Source: Sesamum alatum (taxonomy: Eukaryota > Streptophyta > Magnoliopsida > Lamiales > Pedaliaceae). From it: a DNA stretch of 64,000 nucleotides. The notes under the pieces are model-generated. The model was not told where the DNA came from and did no database searches. It saw only the letters and a list, made by a program, of their open reading frames with translations. Within the stretch, counting starts at the first letter, position 1, and each line of letters opens with the position of its first letter. The stretch covers positions 32,605,141 through 32,669,140 of the forward strand of contig JACGWO010000006.1 in NCBI GenBank assembly GCA_034509735.1, given 5' to 3'. Shown piece by piece: positions 31,981 through 42,196 of this stretch. The translations under genes were made by a program, and so were the position numbers.

Positions 31981-34298
31981 TGATATTGAGTATTGACATA
32001 ATCTCTTTTACTCTATTTGGTATTTGATACCATTCCTATCACTAATCTGCGGGTGGTTTGCAGAAAGTGAATAAGGACTTAAAGCCAAGAACAGTTCTAG
32101 GATTCAACAATGGCAAGGTCCATTGATGAAAAGGACTAGAGACTTGTTAGGCCATAATCGTGATCATGTTAGGATAATATAGGAATTACGTAACCTAGCA
32201 TGATCAAAAGTATGTCTCTTTGTTGGACAAAGGTTTTATTACATACATATTTGATCAAACAAAATTATTGAATATTGATTCATGTTTGCTAGTAGTTACA
32301 CGTAAATTCCTAGAACACCATCCCATAAAAGGTTTATGGATACTCAAAATTCAAATTATCTAAAATGGATTAATCAAGACCAACTTACAGATTTGGCATC
32401 TACAACAGCTAGGACGTTTCTTCTTATTAAAAGATAAGTAAATTGGAAAGTTCGATGAATCTAGAAATAGATGATTCGAATCGACTAAATTTACAAGTCT
32501 TTTATGAAGAAGAAAGTCCGAAAGCTCTTTGTTGGACAAAGTAGGCTTGCCAAATAGTCTATTGGAAGGGAGCCAATAAGACAACTGTAGGTTACTAATA
32601 CACAAGACCATAAGAGGGTTCAAAAGTCTAAAGGTCCCATAGGAGGTTTGGGAATTAGACTTAAGGAGGTGAACCATAAATGGTTGCAAAATTAAACCTG
32701 TTTCGATAGGATCGAAAAGGCCGTGTATTTAGTGGGAGCCCTTGAGCATCCAAGTTGAGAATGGAATTCTCAATGAAACATTTCCTATAAAGGCCAAATA
32801 TGACGGTCTCTGATAAAGGGAACGATCGAATCTCGTTGGACGAAGATCGATCGAAGTTTCGCCCAATTACCTTAGCCCGTGTAGACGTAGACTCAAAATT
32901 GCCAACGTAAGGAACGTGGCACTTTGCTAGGAGTCACGCACAAGGAGCCATGGTTTGGCAAGCCTGTGTCCCGACAAAGTCCTTGAGCATGCAGAAGGAT
33001 CCTACATACGTCAAGGAACTAGTGGGAGACAAATTAGACTCGGTGTCTAATTTGTACAAGTTTACGACAGAATAATACTAACGTTTCTTAGAATCGCATT
33101 TCTTAAATTGATCATATTCCAAGTCCCCTTAAGAATGAACCCGAATGTCGTAAGAGGTACGAGTGATCGGGATATGTTCGGTCAAATTTGGATAGTAATC
33201 CAAATGACCTGCGGAACGTGATGTTGGACATCGTAGTAGGATTTATGGAGAGGAGCCATAGAATCCGCTAGGAAATTCAAACAAGGTTTGAAACACCGCA
33301 TAACTGGAATATTCGTTTTGACGAGCTCATACGGAGCATGACTCGGTCTTAAACGACGTAGGTGATCAATGGGAGTAGAAATGGCGTTCCAAGTGTTTAA
33401 GTGTGTAATTTCTTGATTCATGGATGAATTCAAGGCATTAGGAATCACTAAAACACAAACCGTAACTCACGAAAATTCTCCATGACATTTTAGGGTTCCC
33501 ACATACATATCATGAATTGAGCTTTTTCAAAGACTCAGTCATGGTGGACTGATGAGAAAAACTCATATATGTAGAGGGACAAGTTGTTCAAGACTCAGTC
33601 ATAGTAAGACTGATGAGAAAACTTGGATACTATGCATAAAGCATCAAGCCATTCAAGACTTAGTCACGGTGGACTAATGAGAAGGCTTGGATGTTGAGTA
33701 TCCCCTACGTCTTAACCCTAGGCAAACATATGATATGTTTACTCGGTGCATAGGAACCGATGTTGAGAGTGCTTCTAGCATGACTCAACATAAATCGGTA
33801 ATGCACTGAGGGGTTGAAGACAGCAATCAAGAACGATCCTTAATACTTGAATAAGGACTAAAGATGTGTTCATGATGCACCGTCTGTTGAGAGTTGCTTT
33901 GGAAGGCTAAAGCGATACTAGCTTCCAGAGCATAAGTGAAAAACCAGTTAGTCTCAAAGGTATGCACAGTCAGGCCCAATGACGAGTGCATCGGATAGTG
34001 GTCAGTGATGAAGACCGCGTCCATAGGATGGACGTGGCGCCTAGCACGACCAAGCCATGTTCGCCTATATGGCAGGCAACTTGGCTATGGGAGTATTGGC
34101 ACGAGATCTCATCACAAGATCCACGAAAATATTCTTAGACAACCACCATCTCTAAGAGGCAATGGTGGATAGAGGTAACACGGTTAGACCGTATTGCTTC
34201 GCAAGGAAATATAAGCGGACCCACAATACCTTAGTCGGTATCGTAGATTACTCATACTCAGAGGATTCTGAACAAAGTGGGTAATTGACTTATTGGTC
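31981..34298 (+). pseudogene. Decayed pol remnant of the LARD-like element
   Basis: No frame longer than about 110 residues, and none with a clear catalytic motif. Weak echoes of copia pol include a GAG-pre-integrase-like stretch (about 32450-32600) and RNase H C-terminal wording near the end (about 34165-34300). I find no protease DSG/DTG, no integrase DDE and no YVDD. A three-copy hairpin repeat lies at 33528-33690. The segment is best read as pol decayed beyond function and kept as filler between leader and 3' LTR. Confidence 0.6.
33528..33690 (+). repeat. Three-copy hairpin repeat
   Basis: Units of about 62 bp with the core AGACTCAGTC...GGACTGATGAGAA. Stems: 33536-33540 with 33547-33551, 33596-33600 with 33608-33612, and 33660-33665 with 33672-33677. 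In the third unit both arms changed together (CAGTC/GACTG to TTAGTC/GACTAA). Confidence 0.85.
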
Positions 34299-34308
34299 AA
34301 GTGGGAGA
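34299..34308 (+). other. Polypurine tract of the LARD-like element
   Basis: AAGTGGGAGA directly before the 3' LTR, the expected plus-strand primer. Confidence 0.8.
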
Positions 34309-34309
34309 T

Positions 34310-36636
34310 TGTTAGAATAGGTGACCAGAAAGTCAATGGTATTGGCTGTTTTGAGAACCATTCGTCAATCTGTGAACAAGTAGTATTATGTTAATGAATG
34401 TAGTAAGGATTCATAGGCATGAGTTTGTTGTACTTACTGCTTGCATCGTTACGATGTCACAACAAACGCCCACAGACTGAAATAACATTTCGGGAAATTG
34501 GAACTACGCTTGGAGGTAGGTTCATGAAATCAGTTTCACCGAATCAGTCTGAAATACTCCAAGTCAAAGGAATCTCGAGACAGGGCATCGAGAATCCATT
34601 TGAGACTTGCACTAAGCATCTGCTGTTGTGTTTCATCGACGGGTGACGAGGATCGTCTAAGTAGTGTTAGTGGGTCGGCCTGCTGGGGAGCGGCCGACTG
34701 AGGTGACTCGCGGGAATCGTCATATAGAAGCTACTCGGGCTTGGTCGGTATGACTCGTATTCCCGGTTCCGATAGTACGGGATTAGTCCTCGGACTTGAG
34801 GATCACGGCAGTCCCCTACATACTAAGGCTGTATCTTGGATCTGGTGAAATTTGACCGATTATATCACATGGTCATCATAAGCCTCGTCCAGTGCAGTCG
34901 GAGTATGTAAGAACGGTGAATTCCAAGATAGGATCTGTCCCCTGTCAAAGGATATGACAGCAAGATCTCCTATGCGCTCGGAGATGGTTTAGACTCACAA
35001 AGTCTATGGCCATAGCACTTGATGTAGTGGGAAAGGATTTCCTACGTCGAGTTAAACCTATCTCGAGCATTATGCATAGTTGCCTAGTCAACGATGGGAA
35101 CCGACCCCTAGACTAAAGGCCGGGAGACAGGCGACAGTAGGACCATACCCGTACGTATCGAGCGTCGGTAGGACCGCACCTGCGTATAACTCGGAGCCTA
35201 AATGTTCACACCATAAATTCACCTAGTCTCTAGTGCCATGGACCGTTGCTAGATGGCCACCCATGGTAACGGACTACTTTGGTTATGAAATAACGAAAAG
35301 TAGGTCCAAGTCTAGCTGAAAGGTGAACCTAAAGAGTCACACCCGCTACACCAAATGAAAGGGAATTAATTTGGAATTAATTCCGGGAGAAGGTTTAATT
35401 TAATGGAATTAAATTATACTTCTTGGAGATACAAGCCTCGATGTATTATTTGGAATAATCGGGCTTGAGTTCATAAATTAGATTTATGAATTTTACAAAG
35501 CATGGGCTTTCCTTTTAATTAGATTAAAAGGGTGAATTAATTAATTAATGGGCTTGGTATTAAATAGGATTTAATATAAAGTCCATGGACTATTTAATTT
35601 GGAATTAAATAAAGTCCATTCCATTAATTAATTAATGGGCTTAGTATATTAAATAGGATTTAATATAAAGTCCATGGGACTATTTAATTTAGAATTAAAT
35701 AATCCCATTCTATGGAATTAATTAATGGGCTTGGTATTAAATAGGATTTAACATAAAGTCCATGGACTATTTAATTTGGAATTAAATAAAGTCCATTCCA
35801 TTAATTAATTAATGGGCTTAGTATATTAAATAGGATTTTAATATAAAGTCCATAGGAATATTTAATTTAGAATTAAATAGGCCCATTCCATAAAGCCCAT
35901 CAAAATGGATGGACAAGATTTGATCTAGAGAATGATGAGATGAAGGGCCATGATTAATTTGACTTAATCAAAGCCTAATTTGACTAGGATTTGACTAGGT
36001 CAAAATCCTAGTCAAAGTGTGTCTCTTTGGAAGAGTTTGAGAAGGAATAGGAATTCCATCTTCTATATATACTTAAAAAACACACACTTACACCTACTAT
36101 TCTCTACAACTCTCATCTCTCAAAATTCTCTCTCAAATTCGTCCACCCCTATTTTTCACTCTCCAAGAATATTACTTTGTTCTTCTTGATTTATTCAAGT
36201 TAAGAACATAAGAGACATTGATTGCGTTAATTCATAGTGTGTATCGATGTCTCTTCTCCCCAAAATAATTTCTTGCTAGCACAAGGGTTGTTTGCTTTCC
36301 GGTGGAGCGAGTGAGATAATTTAGAGGGTCTCTTATTTGAGATCTTGGTGCAAAACGGGGAACAATGCATGTAGCCGAACGAAGACAAAACTACAACCGG
36401 GTAGGTTCTTAATTTCGTTTTTTTCAGTTTCAATTCTATGGCCTCCATGTTGTGCTTTATTGAACATGAGATACACCGAACGCCCGGGAGAATCAAGGGC
36501 ACACCCCTTGATTCGTTTATGTATATTATGCATGATTTAAATTCCATTTAATTATGCTTTGTAATTTTTATTACGCACTGTTTCGCGCTTCCGCTATTCG
36601 CGTTAATCTCCCGGGACGATCCACCGATTTCTTTCA
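34310..36636 (+). repeat. 3' LTR of the LARD-like element (2327 bp)
   Basis: Near-identical copy of 26436-28763. The few differences are almost all transitions or one-base indels in homopolymers. It ends ATTTCTTTCA and is followed by Copia-B RT sequence (ACGTCAACAAC). Confidence 0.95.
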
Positions 36637-37845
36637 ACGTCAACAACGCATTCCTCCACGGATATCTTGATGAGGGGGTCTATATGCACCCTCTGGATGG
36701 GTATCACATACCGGATGGTATGGTATGTCATCATACACGTTCGATGTATAGTTTAAAGCAGGCATCACACCAATGGAATTCTGAATTTACTAGCAAACTG
36801 ATTGCTTTTGGTTTTCTTCGGTCCACCCATGACCCATGTCTCTTTCTCAAAGAATCCAACAATAAGTTTTTAGCCCTCAATGTATATGTTGATGATATTT
36901 TATTGACTGCTACTTGTGAACATATGATGCAGGAGGTGAAAACTTACGTCGATTCCCTTTTTCCCATCAAAGACCTTGGCTATGCCAAGTTCTTTCTCGA
37001 TCTCGAGATTGCAAGATCTCCATCAGTTTTTATTTGTCTCTCAACGAGAAATATGCTGTTGACATCGTTCTCCATGCAGGTCTCTCTCATGCAAAGTCCG
37101 CATTGACTCCTCTCCCACCTGATCTCAAGCTTACTCAAGATGGAGCAGGTCCGCTGATGGATCCTAAGCCCTACCGTTGACTCGTTGGGCGTCTTCTATA
37201 TTTGGGGTTCACGCGTTCGGACATCTCCCATGCTGTTCAGCAGCTCAGTCAGTTCATGCAGCATCCTACCGAACAACACTGGGCTGCGACATTTCATGTG
37301 CTCCGCTACATCAAAGGATCTCACCAAAGGGCTGCTCTTTACTACTTCCTATGATATGTGGCTCATGGCGTATTCCGACGCGGAGTGGGCCTCATTTCTT
37401 GACTCTAGTCGTTGTCTGACGGGATACTGCATCTTTCTTGGCCCCTCTCTTATTTCATGGAAAACTAAGAAACAGAACATTGTGTCTCGATCCTTCGCCA
37501 AGGCTGAGTATGAAGCCATGGCTTCCACGGACTGCAAACTAAAATGGATTTGTTATCTTTTGCTGGACTTTCAGGTTGTGCCTCCTACATCGATCTTGTT
37601 CTTTGTGGACAATCAGGCCGCAATTCACATCACCAAAAATTCCGTTTTTCATGAACGCACAAAACATTTAGACATTGACTGTCATGTTGTTCGTGATCAT
37701 TATAAATCCGGTTTCATTTCTCCTTCTCATATCTATGATAAATTGCAATTGGCTTATTTGTTTACCTCTTACCTTGCAGGTTCTTGCTTCACCTCCATCA
37801 GCGCCAAGTTGGGGCTTATTGTTGCTCTTGCGCCTCCAACTTGAG
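36637..37845 (+). pseudogene. Copia-B RT C-terminal part and RNase H
   Basis: Continues the RT cut at 26435: VNNAFLHGYLDEGVYMHPLDG (36640-36702), SMYSLKQASHQWN, the catalytic YVDDILL (36890-36910) and FPIKDLGYAKFFLDLEIAR. A frameshift follows near 37080. RNase H gives AYSDAEWASFLDSSRCLTGY (about 37370-37430), SWKTKKQNIVSRSFAKAEYEAMA, FVDNQAAIHI and the C-terminal HERTKHLDIDCHVVRDH. Asp and Glu catalytic positions are visible (SDAEW, EYEAM, VDNQA). These are the least damaged protein blocks of Copia-B: the frame 37185-37844 has 219 residues, but its first part is out of register. Confidence 0.9.
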
Positions 37846-37852
37846 GGGGAGA

Positions 37853-38167
37853 TGCACAAATATTGAGGCTCAAGCTACTATCCAGCTACTGCTATTGTTA
37901 AGATGTTGATGCCAAAGTCACACACCACAAATTCACGCTTCTTGACTCACGCCTTCACAAGTGGAGATGTCAGTTGTATCAGATTGTTACTCATGTGTTT
38001 CCTTCCCCTTTTCCCTTGTACTTGCCTATAAATAGGGTAGCTCATTTTCAGTTACAAAATCAGATTGTATACAAATAGAAAATTGATTTTTTGAGATATA
38101 GAGAGTTCTCTCGAAATGGCTTTTTTTGGAATTGCATCTATGCCCACTTGTATCCATGAGTTCTTCA
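37853..38167 (+). repeat. Copia-B 3' LTR
   Basis: Preceded by the polypurine tract TTGAGGGGGAGA (37841-37852). Starts TGCACAAATATTG and ends GAGTTCTTCA, followed by the CCCCC duplication. TATAAATA at 38027-38034. Confidence 0.92.
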
Positions 38168-38660
38168 CCCCCAAATAAAAGTTCAAACTTAATATTGATG
38201 GAGCTTGCTAAGGAAATACGGGACCATCTGGGGCAGGAGGCTTAATAAGGGACTTAAAGGGTGTTTTCATTGCGGGAATTGCATGTCCGAGGGGAACAAC
38301 AACAAACAATAAAACTTAACTTTGGGCACTATGGCTCAGTCTTAGGATGGAGAAAGATCTAGATTTACAACAATGGATAATCAAAACTGATTCAATGTGT
38401 ATTGTTAAGAGCATGATCAGCCAGGATCATCATCATCGACCAGGTTTGGAGACTCTTCTTCAAGCTTGCCGGAGGAGACTAACTGATTTCCAACAGGTTA
38501 AATTGGATCATTGCAATAGAGAAGCAAATCAGCTAGCACATATTTTAGCAAATTATGGTACTACATCCGATATAAAATATGTTTTTGAGCAACGTTCAAG
38601 TTTCTTGGAGAATTTTGTAATAGACTATGTTTATAGGTCCTATATTAGATCTAGGATATG
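38168..38660 (+). pseudogene. LINE RNase H domain
   Basis: RNase H (RVT_3 type) at the end of plant L1 ORF2. KFKLNIDGAC (about 38186-38210) opens the domain with its first catalytic Asp, followed by GPSGAGGLIRDLKG and GIACPRGT. After stops near 38310 and 38343 the frame 38347-38661 continues with IIKTDSMCIVKSM (the TDS catalytic block) and LDHCNREANQLAHILANYG, the conserved HxxREANxxAD-like end. It directly continues the LINE piece ending at 23810 once Copia-B is removed. Confidence 0.9.
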
Positions 38661-38810
38661 ACTCTGTAGCTAATTTTGTAAACTTGTGATCCTTTATTTT
38701 GGTGTGTGACTGTGTGTGTGTATATATATATATATATAAAGTCTGTTTATACAAACAAAACATGCAATTGTCAAACCCCCGCCACGGTACCAACGACTTT
38801 CTTAAAAAAA
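38661..38810 (+). other. LINE 3' UTR and A-rich end
   Basis: After the stop codon comes a GT/TA microsatellite (38702-38737) and CCCCCGCCACGGTACCAAC, a wording common in plant LINE tails, then a short A run (38803-38809) taken as the 3' end. Confidence 0.6.
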
Positions 38811-39059
38811 ATGCAATTGGTTATTACTGATTTTTCTTTTACTATACTTAAGAACTAAATTATTTGATTGTTTCATAAAAAACGTGGGTGGAAGAGAATA
38901 ATGTAATAAATTGTATATAAAAAAAATTAGAATAAAATTATAAAGATATCCAGCATTGAATTTAATTTAGAACACAAAACATTTAAATTGGTAACAATTT
39001 TTAGTTCAGTAAATGAGACCGATTACGCAACATTAAAAAAAGAGATTACTCCTAATATA
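38811..39059. other. AT-rich spacer
   Basis: No gene, repeat or motif I can support. Confidence 0.5.
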
Positions 39060-39600
39060 TGATGTACATAAAATTGGGCTGGTCCAAAGAGGTTCAAACG
39101 GTCCAAAAGAAAGAAAGAAATCAGATCCCAAATGAATGCAAGGCTCAAAGTGCCCCCTAAGGAGGCCGAATTCGTACCCGCAAGAAGCCGAATTCATGCC
39201 CCTAAGAAGCCAAGTCCAAATAAAGCCCTGAGGGAGCCCGCCAGGAGGTGCCCCTAGAAAATTGATTAAAAGAAGCCCAACCAATGAAAAATTGAGAAAG
39301 CCCAGATCTAAGAAAGCCTCACCAGCAGCCTTCTCGGGGACACATGGCGCCCCCAACCAGAAGTTCCTTATAAACCCAAGAAGCTTGGTTTCCTAGTGGA
39401 AAAAAGAGTCTCCTCAACCACCTCGCTGAAAATCCGAGGGGGATCCCCCAACCGCCCCCAAGAATCGTGGATCTCCAACCACCAAGAGATAACCTTCCAC
39501 CAAATTCGAGAACAATGGGAGCTACCAACACCGGAACTAACACCTCTTCAGATACCTCCTCCGAAAGGTTAGTCCCCCTCCACTGAAGGACCTCCAACAG
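39060..39600 (+). repeat. 5' LTR-like block (truncated)
   Basis: Matches 40400-40860 in order, with small indels. The part corresponding to 40860-41140, with its TATA box, is missing. Confidence 0.65.
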
Positions 39601-39959
39601 ATGATTACTACCTCTGTCCAGGGCCTGACTTTTGTAGCCCCACCATTATTATTATCTAATGATAATATCCCTACTCATCCAATTTTTAATGTGTGGGGAA
39701 CCTTGCGACAGGACGTCCCCTTTGGGAGAAGGCCAGAGCAGTCGCCCCCTCAGAATAAGTTATGCTCCTTGGCATGAGCCCCCTTAGAATAAGTCCTGGC
39801 CCCAAGCAAGAGTCTTATCATAATAAATCCCTAAAACAGGAACTTTCTAAGAACAAAGCCTTCCCTCAGGAAGGCACCTTCTCAGAGTAAAATCCTGCCC
39901 CCCTCCCCCCCCCCCGGCATGTACCCTCTCAAGAAAAGGCATGTCCTCATAGGCACACA

Positions 39960-40232
39960 AGCTCTCCTCCATGGAGGTATCCAAGCCCTTCTTCGTGCAG
40001 GTATCAAGGCCCTTCTCCGAGGGAGTGTAAGTTGTGTTTCTTGCAGGCACCTAAGCCGTCCTCTGCAGAGGCACCTAAGCTCCGCTCTGGGCGGACACTT
40101 TATCCTTCCTCTGACGAGGCCCCTAAGTCCTGCTATGAGTAGGCACTCGCAAAAAGCCCTCTTTTGTGGGGACACATAAGCCCTACTCCAAGCAGACATT
40201 TTCTAAGGCGCCCTGCTCCGAGCAGACACAAA
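39960..40232 (+). repeat. Tandem array of short hairpin units
   Basis: About ten degenerate units of 24-35 bp on the pattern AAGCCCTnCTCCGAGnAGGCACCT. Several units contain a perfect small palindrome with different arms: CTCCATGGAG (39967), CCTCTGCAGAGG (40060), CCGC-TCTGG-GCGG (40082), CCTC-TGAC-GAGG (40108) and CTGCTCCGAGCAG (40213). Confidence 0.8.
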
Positions 40233-40399
40233 GTGAGTTCTTCTTTCTCTAAGCATGCTTATGCTAATAACATTTTCTTGTAAGAAAGCGGGAAAAAAGA
40301 GTTTGCTCCCTCTTGGGGCCAGTCTCTTGCCTCTGCTAAATGAAAACACCTACTCTAATAAGTGTCGAAGTCTCCACCTGTTAGAAGGAGGGGGTTGAA

Positions 40400-41140
40400 T
40401 GATGTACATAAAAATAGGCTAGCCCAAAGAGGCCCAAACGGTCCAAAAGAAAGAAAAAAATCACATGAATCCAAAGGAATGCAAGTCTCAAAGTGCCATT
40501 CGGGGGGGGGGGGCAACTCGCGCCCCCGAGAAGCCCAATCCAACTAAAGCTTCCAGAGAGAGAAACCGCCCCAACAAATTGGTTAAAAGAAGCCCAACCG
40601 ATAAAAATCTAAGATGGCCCAGATCCAAGAGAGCCTCACCAGTAGCCTTCTCAGAGACACGTAGTGCCCCCCAATCAGAAGTTCCCTATAAACGCAAAAA
40701 GCTTGGTCTCCCGCTAGGAGAAAGAGTCGTCTCAACCACCTAGCCAAACATTCGAGGGGATCCCGCCAACCACCCCCTAGAATCGTGGGTCTCCAACCAC
40801 CAAGAGATAACCCTCCACCAAATCCGAGAGGGATCCTCCAACCGTTGGGAACCACCACCAAATCAGGGGAATTCAGCTTTATCTAAACGTTTTAAGATCA
40901 TGCTTCACCAATCCGAGGTGAATTCAATTTTCTCCAACCAACATGAGGTTGCCTATAAATAGATATTTCCCTCTGTGGGAGATGGACATCTTGAACATTC
41001 AACACTAAACACTCGAGGATCAAACCCCCCCCCCCCCCCAAACCTTCAACCTTGTACCTACGTTCTATAACTTTCCACTCTTTTAATTCTTAGCATTTTA
41101 ATTTATTATTTTGCACCCTAATGGGATCGAGCATTATATT
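40400..41140 (+). repeat. 3' LTR-like block
   Basis: Begins TGATGTACATAAAA after a purine tract. TATAAATA at 40955-40962, a C homopolymer near 41025-41039, right end approximate. Confidence 0.6.
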
Positions 41141-41513
41141 TTTTGCTCGGATTAGTATACATGATAGAAAATTTAAGGGAACTCCAAGAACTATATTTTC
41201 ATTTGAAATACTACCACAAAATTAAAGGACTATTCAATATCGATTTTTATCATTTTTTTGAAATACAACATAAGTTTTTGGGATTTAGTAAAAGTAACAA
41301 GTAATTAAAATAGTTCCATCAATATATCGCAGATATTAAATAAGACGGTTTAAATATCATTATCCAATTGAAGGTATGTTATACATCAAGCCCTCTTTTG
41401 TTCGTGTGTGATAATTAATCCCATTATTTATTATATACTACTTCGTTTGGCAATATGACGTGTGATATTCATTGTAATAATATAATATGATATTTTGTAG
41501 TAGAAGAAATTAC
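41141..41513. other. AT-rich spacer
   Basis: No coding sequence or structured repeat that I can support. Confidence 0.5.
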
Positions 41514-41522
41514 AAAGTATGA

Positions 41523-41834
41523 GGGGTAAATGCTTTTTTAGTCTCGTAAGACTATATTATTATTTATTTTGGTACTATAACTTAGGTAGGTGGTTGTTTT
41601 AGTACCATAAAACACATTTTTTAGTTTTTTTTGGTACCAAAATGTCATGTTTTTCAATTTTTTTTGTCCCAAAATATCATGTCATTTTTTGGACAAAAAA
41701 ACTAAAAACGTGTGTTATGGAACCAAAAAAACTGAAAAACGTGTTTTATGGGACTAAAACAGCCACCTACCTAAGCTATGATACCAAAACAAATAATGTC
41801 CTAATCTTACGGGACCAAAAAAGCATTTTGCCCC
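41523..41834. mobile_element. MULE-type MITE, 312 bp
   Basis: Long TIRs beginning GGGGTAAATGC and ending GCATTTTGCCCC, the same family as 6984-7598. Flanked by AAAGTATGA (41514-41522) and AAAATATGA (41835-41843), a 9-bp duplication with one mismatch. Confidence 0.85.
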
Positions 41835-42125
41835 AAAATATGATTAAAATCAATTCATCACATTTCAACATGAAAAACAACTTAAGGTTAATATCAATAA
41901 AATATCATGTCATTTTTGGACAAAAAAAACTGAAAACGTGTTTTATGGAACCAAAAAAACTGAAAAACGTAATTCATGGGACTAAAACAACCACCTACCT
42001 AAATTGTGGTATCAAGATAAATAATGCCCTAATCTTACGGGACCAAAAAAGCATTTTACCCCAAAATATGATTAAAATCAATTCATCACATTTCAACAAG
42101 AAAAACAACTTAAGGTTAATAACAT
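41671..42125. repeat. 228-bp tandem duplication of the MITE right half plus flank
   Basis: 41671-41898 and 41899-42125 are near copies. Both contain the right half of the MITE and the AAAATATGATTAAAATC flank outside it, so the duplication happened after the MITE inserted. Confidence 0.88.
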
Positions 42126-42196
42126 AATAAAAAAAATGATGTAGTTGTGCGACAAACCGTCATGTAAGAGTGAAAAAATATATTTCCTAGATTAAA

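Larger units (their letters stand above)
26436..36636 (+). mobile_element. Non-autonomous LTR element (LARD-like), related to Copia-A, 10.2 kb
   Basis: LTRs at 26436-28763 and 34310-36636 differ at only about nine substitutions and a handful of one-base indels by eye. Primer site TGGTATCAGAGCC at 28765 and polypurine tract AAGTGGGAGA before the 3' LTR. The 5.5-kb interior holds a 2.4-kb structured leader, a decayed gag and scraps of pol, none in an open frame. LTR starts, gag wording and a leader stem relate it to Copia-A. Young LTRs with a dead interior suggest it moves using proteins made elsewhere. Confidence 0.92.
23811..38167 (+). mobile_element. Copia-B: Ty1/copia element carrying a nested LTR element
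   Basis: 315-bp LTRs (23811-24125 and 37853-38167), a tRNA-Met-type primer site, gag, protease, integrase start, RT and RNase H. CCCCC flanks both sides (23806-23810 and 38168-38172). The two LTRs differ at several tens of positions, so this insertion is older than the element nested inside it (26436-36636). An internal deletion joins integrase directly to RT at about 26218. Confidence 0.92.
6331..38810 (+). mobile_element. L1-type LINE, split by nested insertions
   Basis: Joining 6331-6600, 6856-6983, 7599-9324, about 9764-10125, 20726-20863, 21168-21366, 23226-23810 and 38168-38810 gives the plant L1 ORF2 order: AP endonuclease, RT, zf-RVT, RNase H, then a 3' UTR with an A-rich end. Only about 4 kb is LINE; the rest is younger insertions, most with identifiable target duplications. 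ORF1 and the N-terminal endonuclease are missing, either truncated or beyond Copia-A on the left. Every piece carries stops. Confidence 0.85.
39060..41140 (+). mobile_element. Truncated LTR retrotransposon remnant
   Basis: Two related blocks, 39060-39600 and 40400 to about 41140, both start TGATGTACATAAAA and share several long matches (for example GTCTCAAAGTGCC-like and ATCTCCAACCACCAAGAG). The second is preceded by a purine tract (AGAAGGAGGGGG, about 40383-40394), as for a 3' LTR. It also has a TATA box (TATAAATA, 40955-40962). The first lacks that half. The interior has no coding sequence, only a hairpin array. Likely a deletion derivative; the lineage is unknown. Confidence 0.65.

Noticed and set aside
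40465..40743. Basic 92-residue frame with PKRKK-like motifs
   Set aside because: Lies in the 3' LTR-like block, and the matching frame is broken in the other block.
39033..40861. Several 60-107 residue frames on both strands
   Set aside because: Produced by the LTR-like repeats and hairpin array; not conserved between the two LTR-like blocks as protein.
41642..42127. 161-residue frame on the plus strand
   Set aside because: Falls entirely in the MULE MITE and its tandem duplication; the repeats in the frame mirror the DNA duplication.
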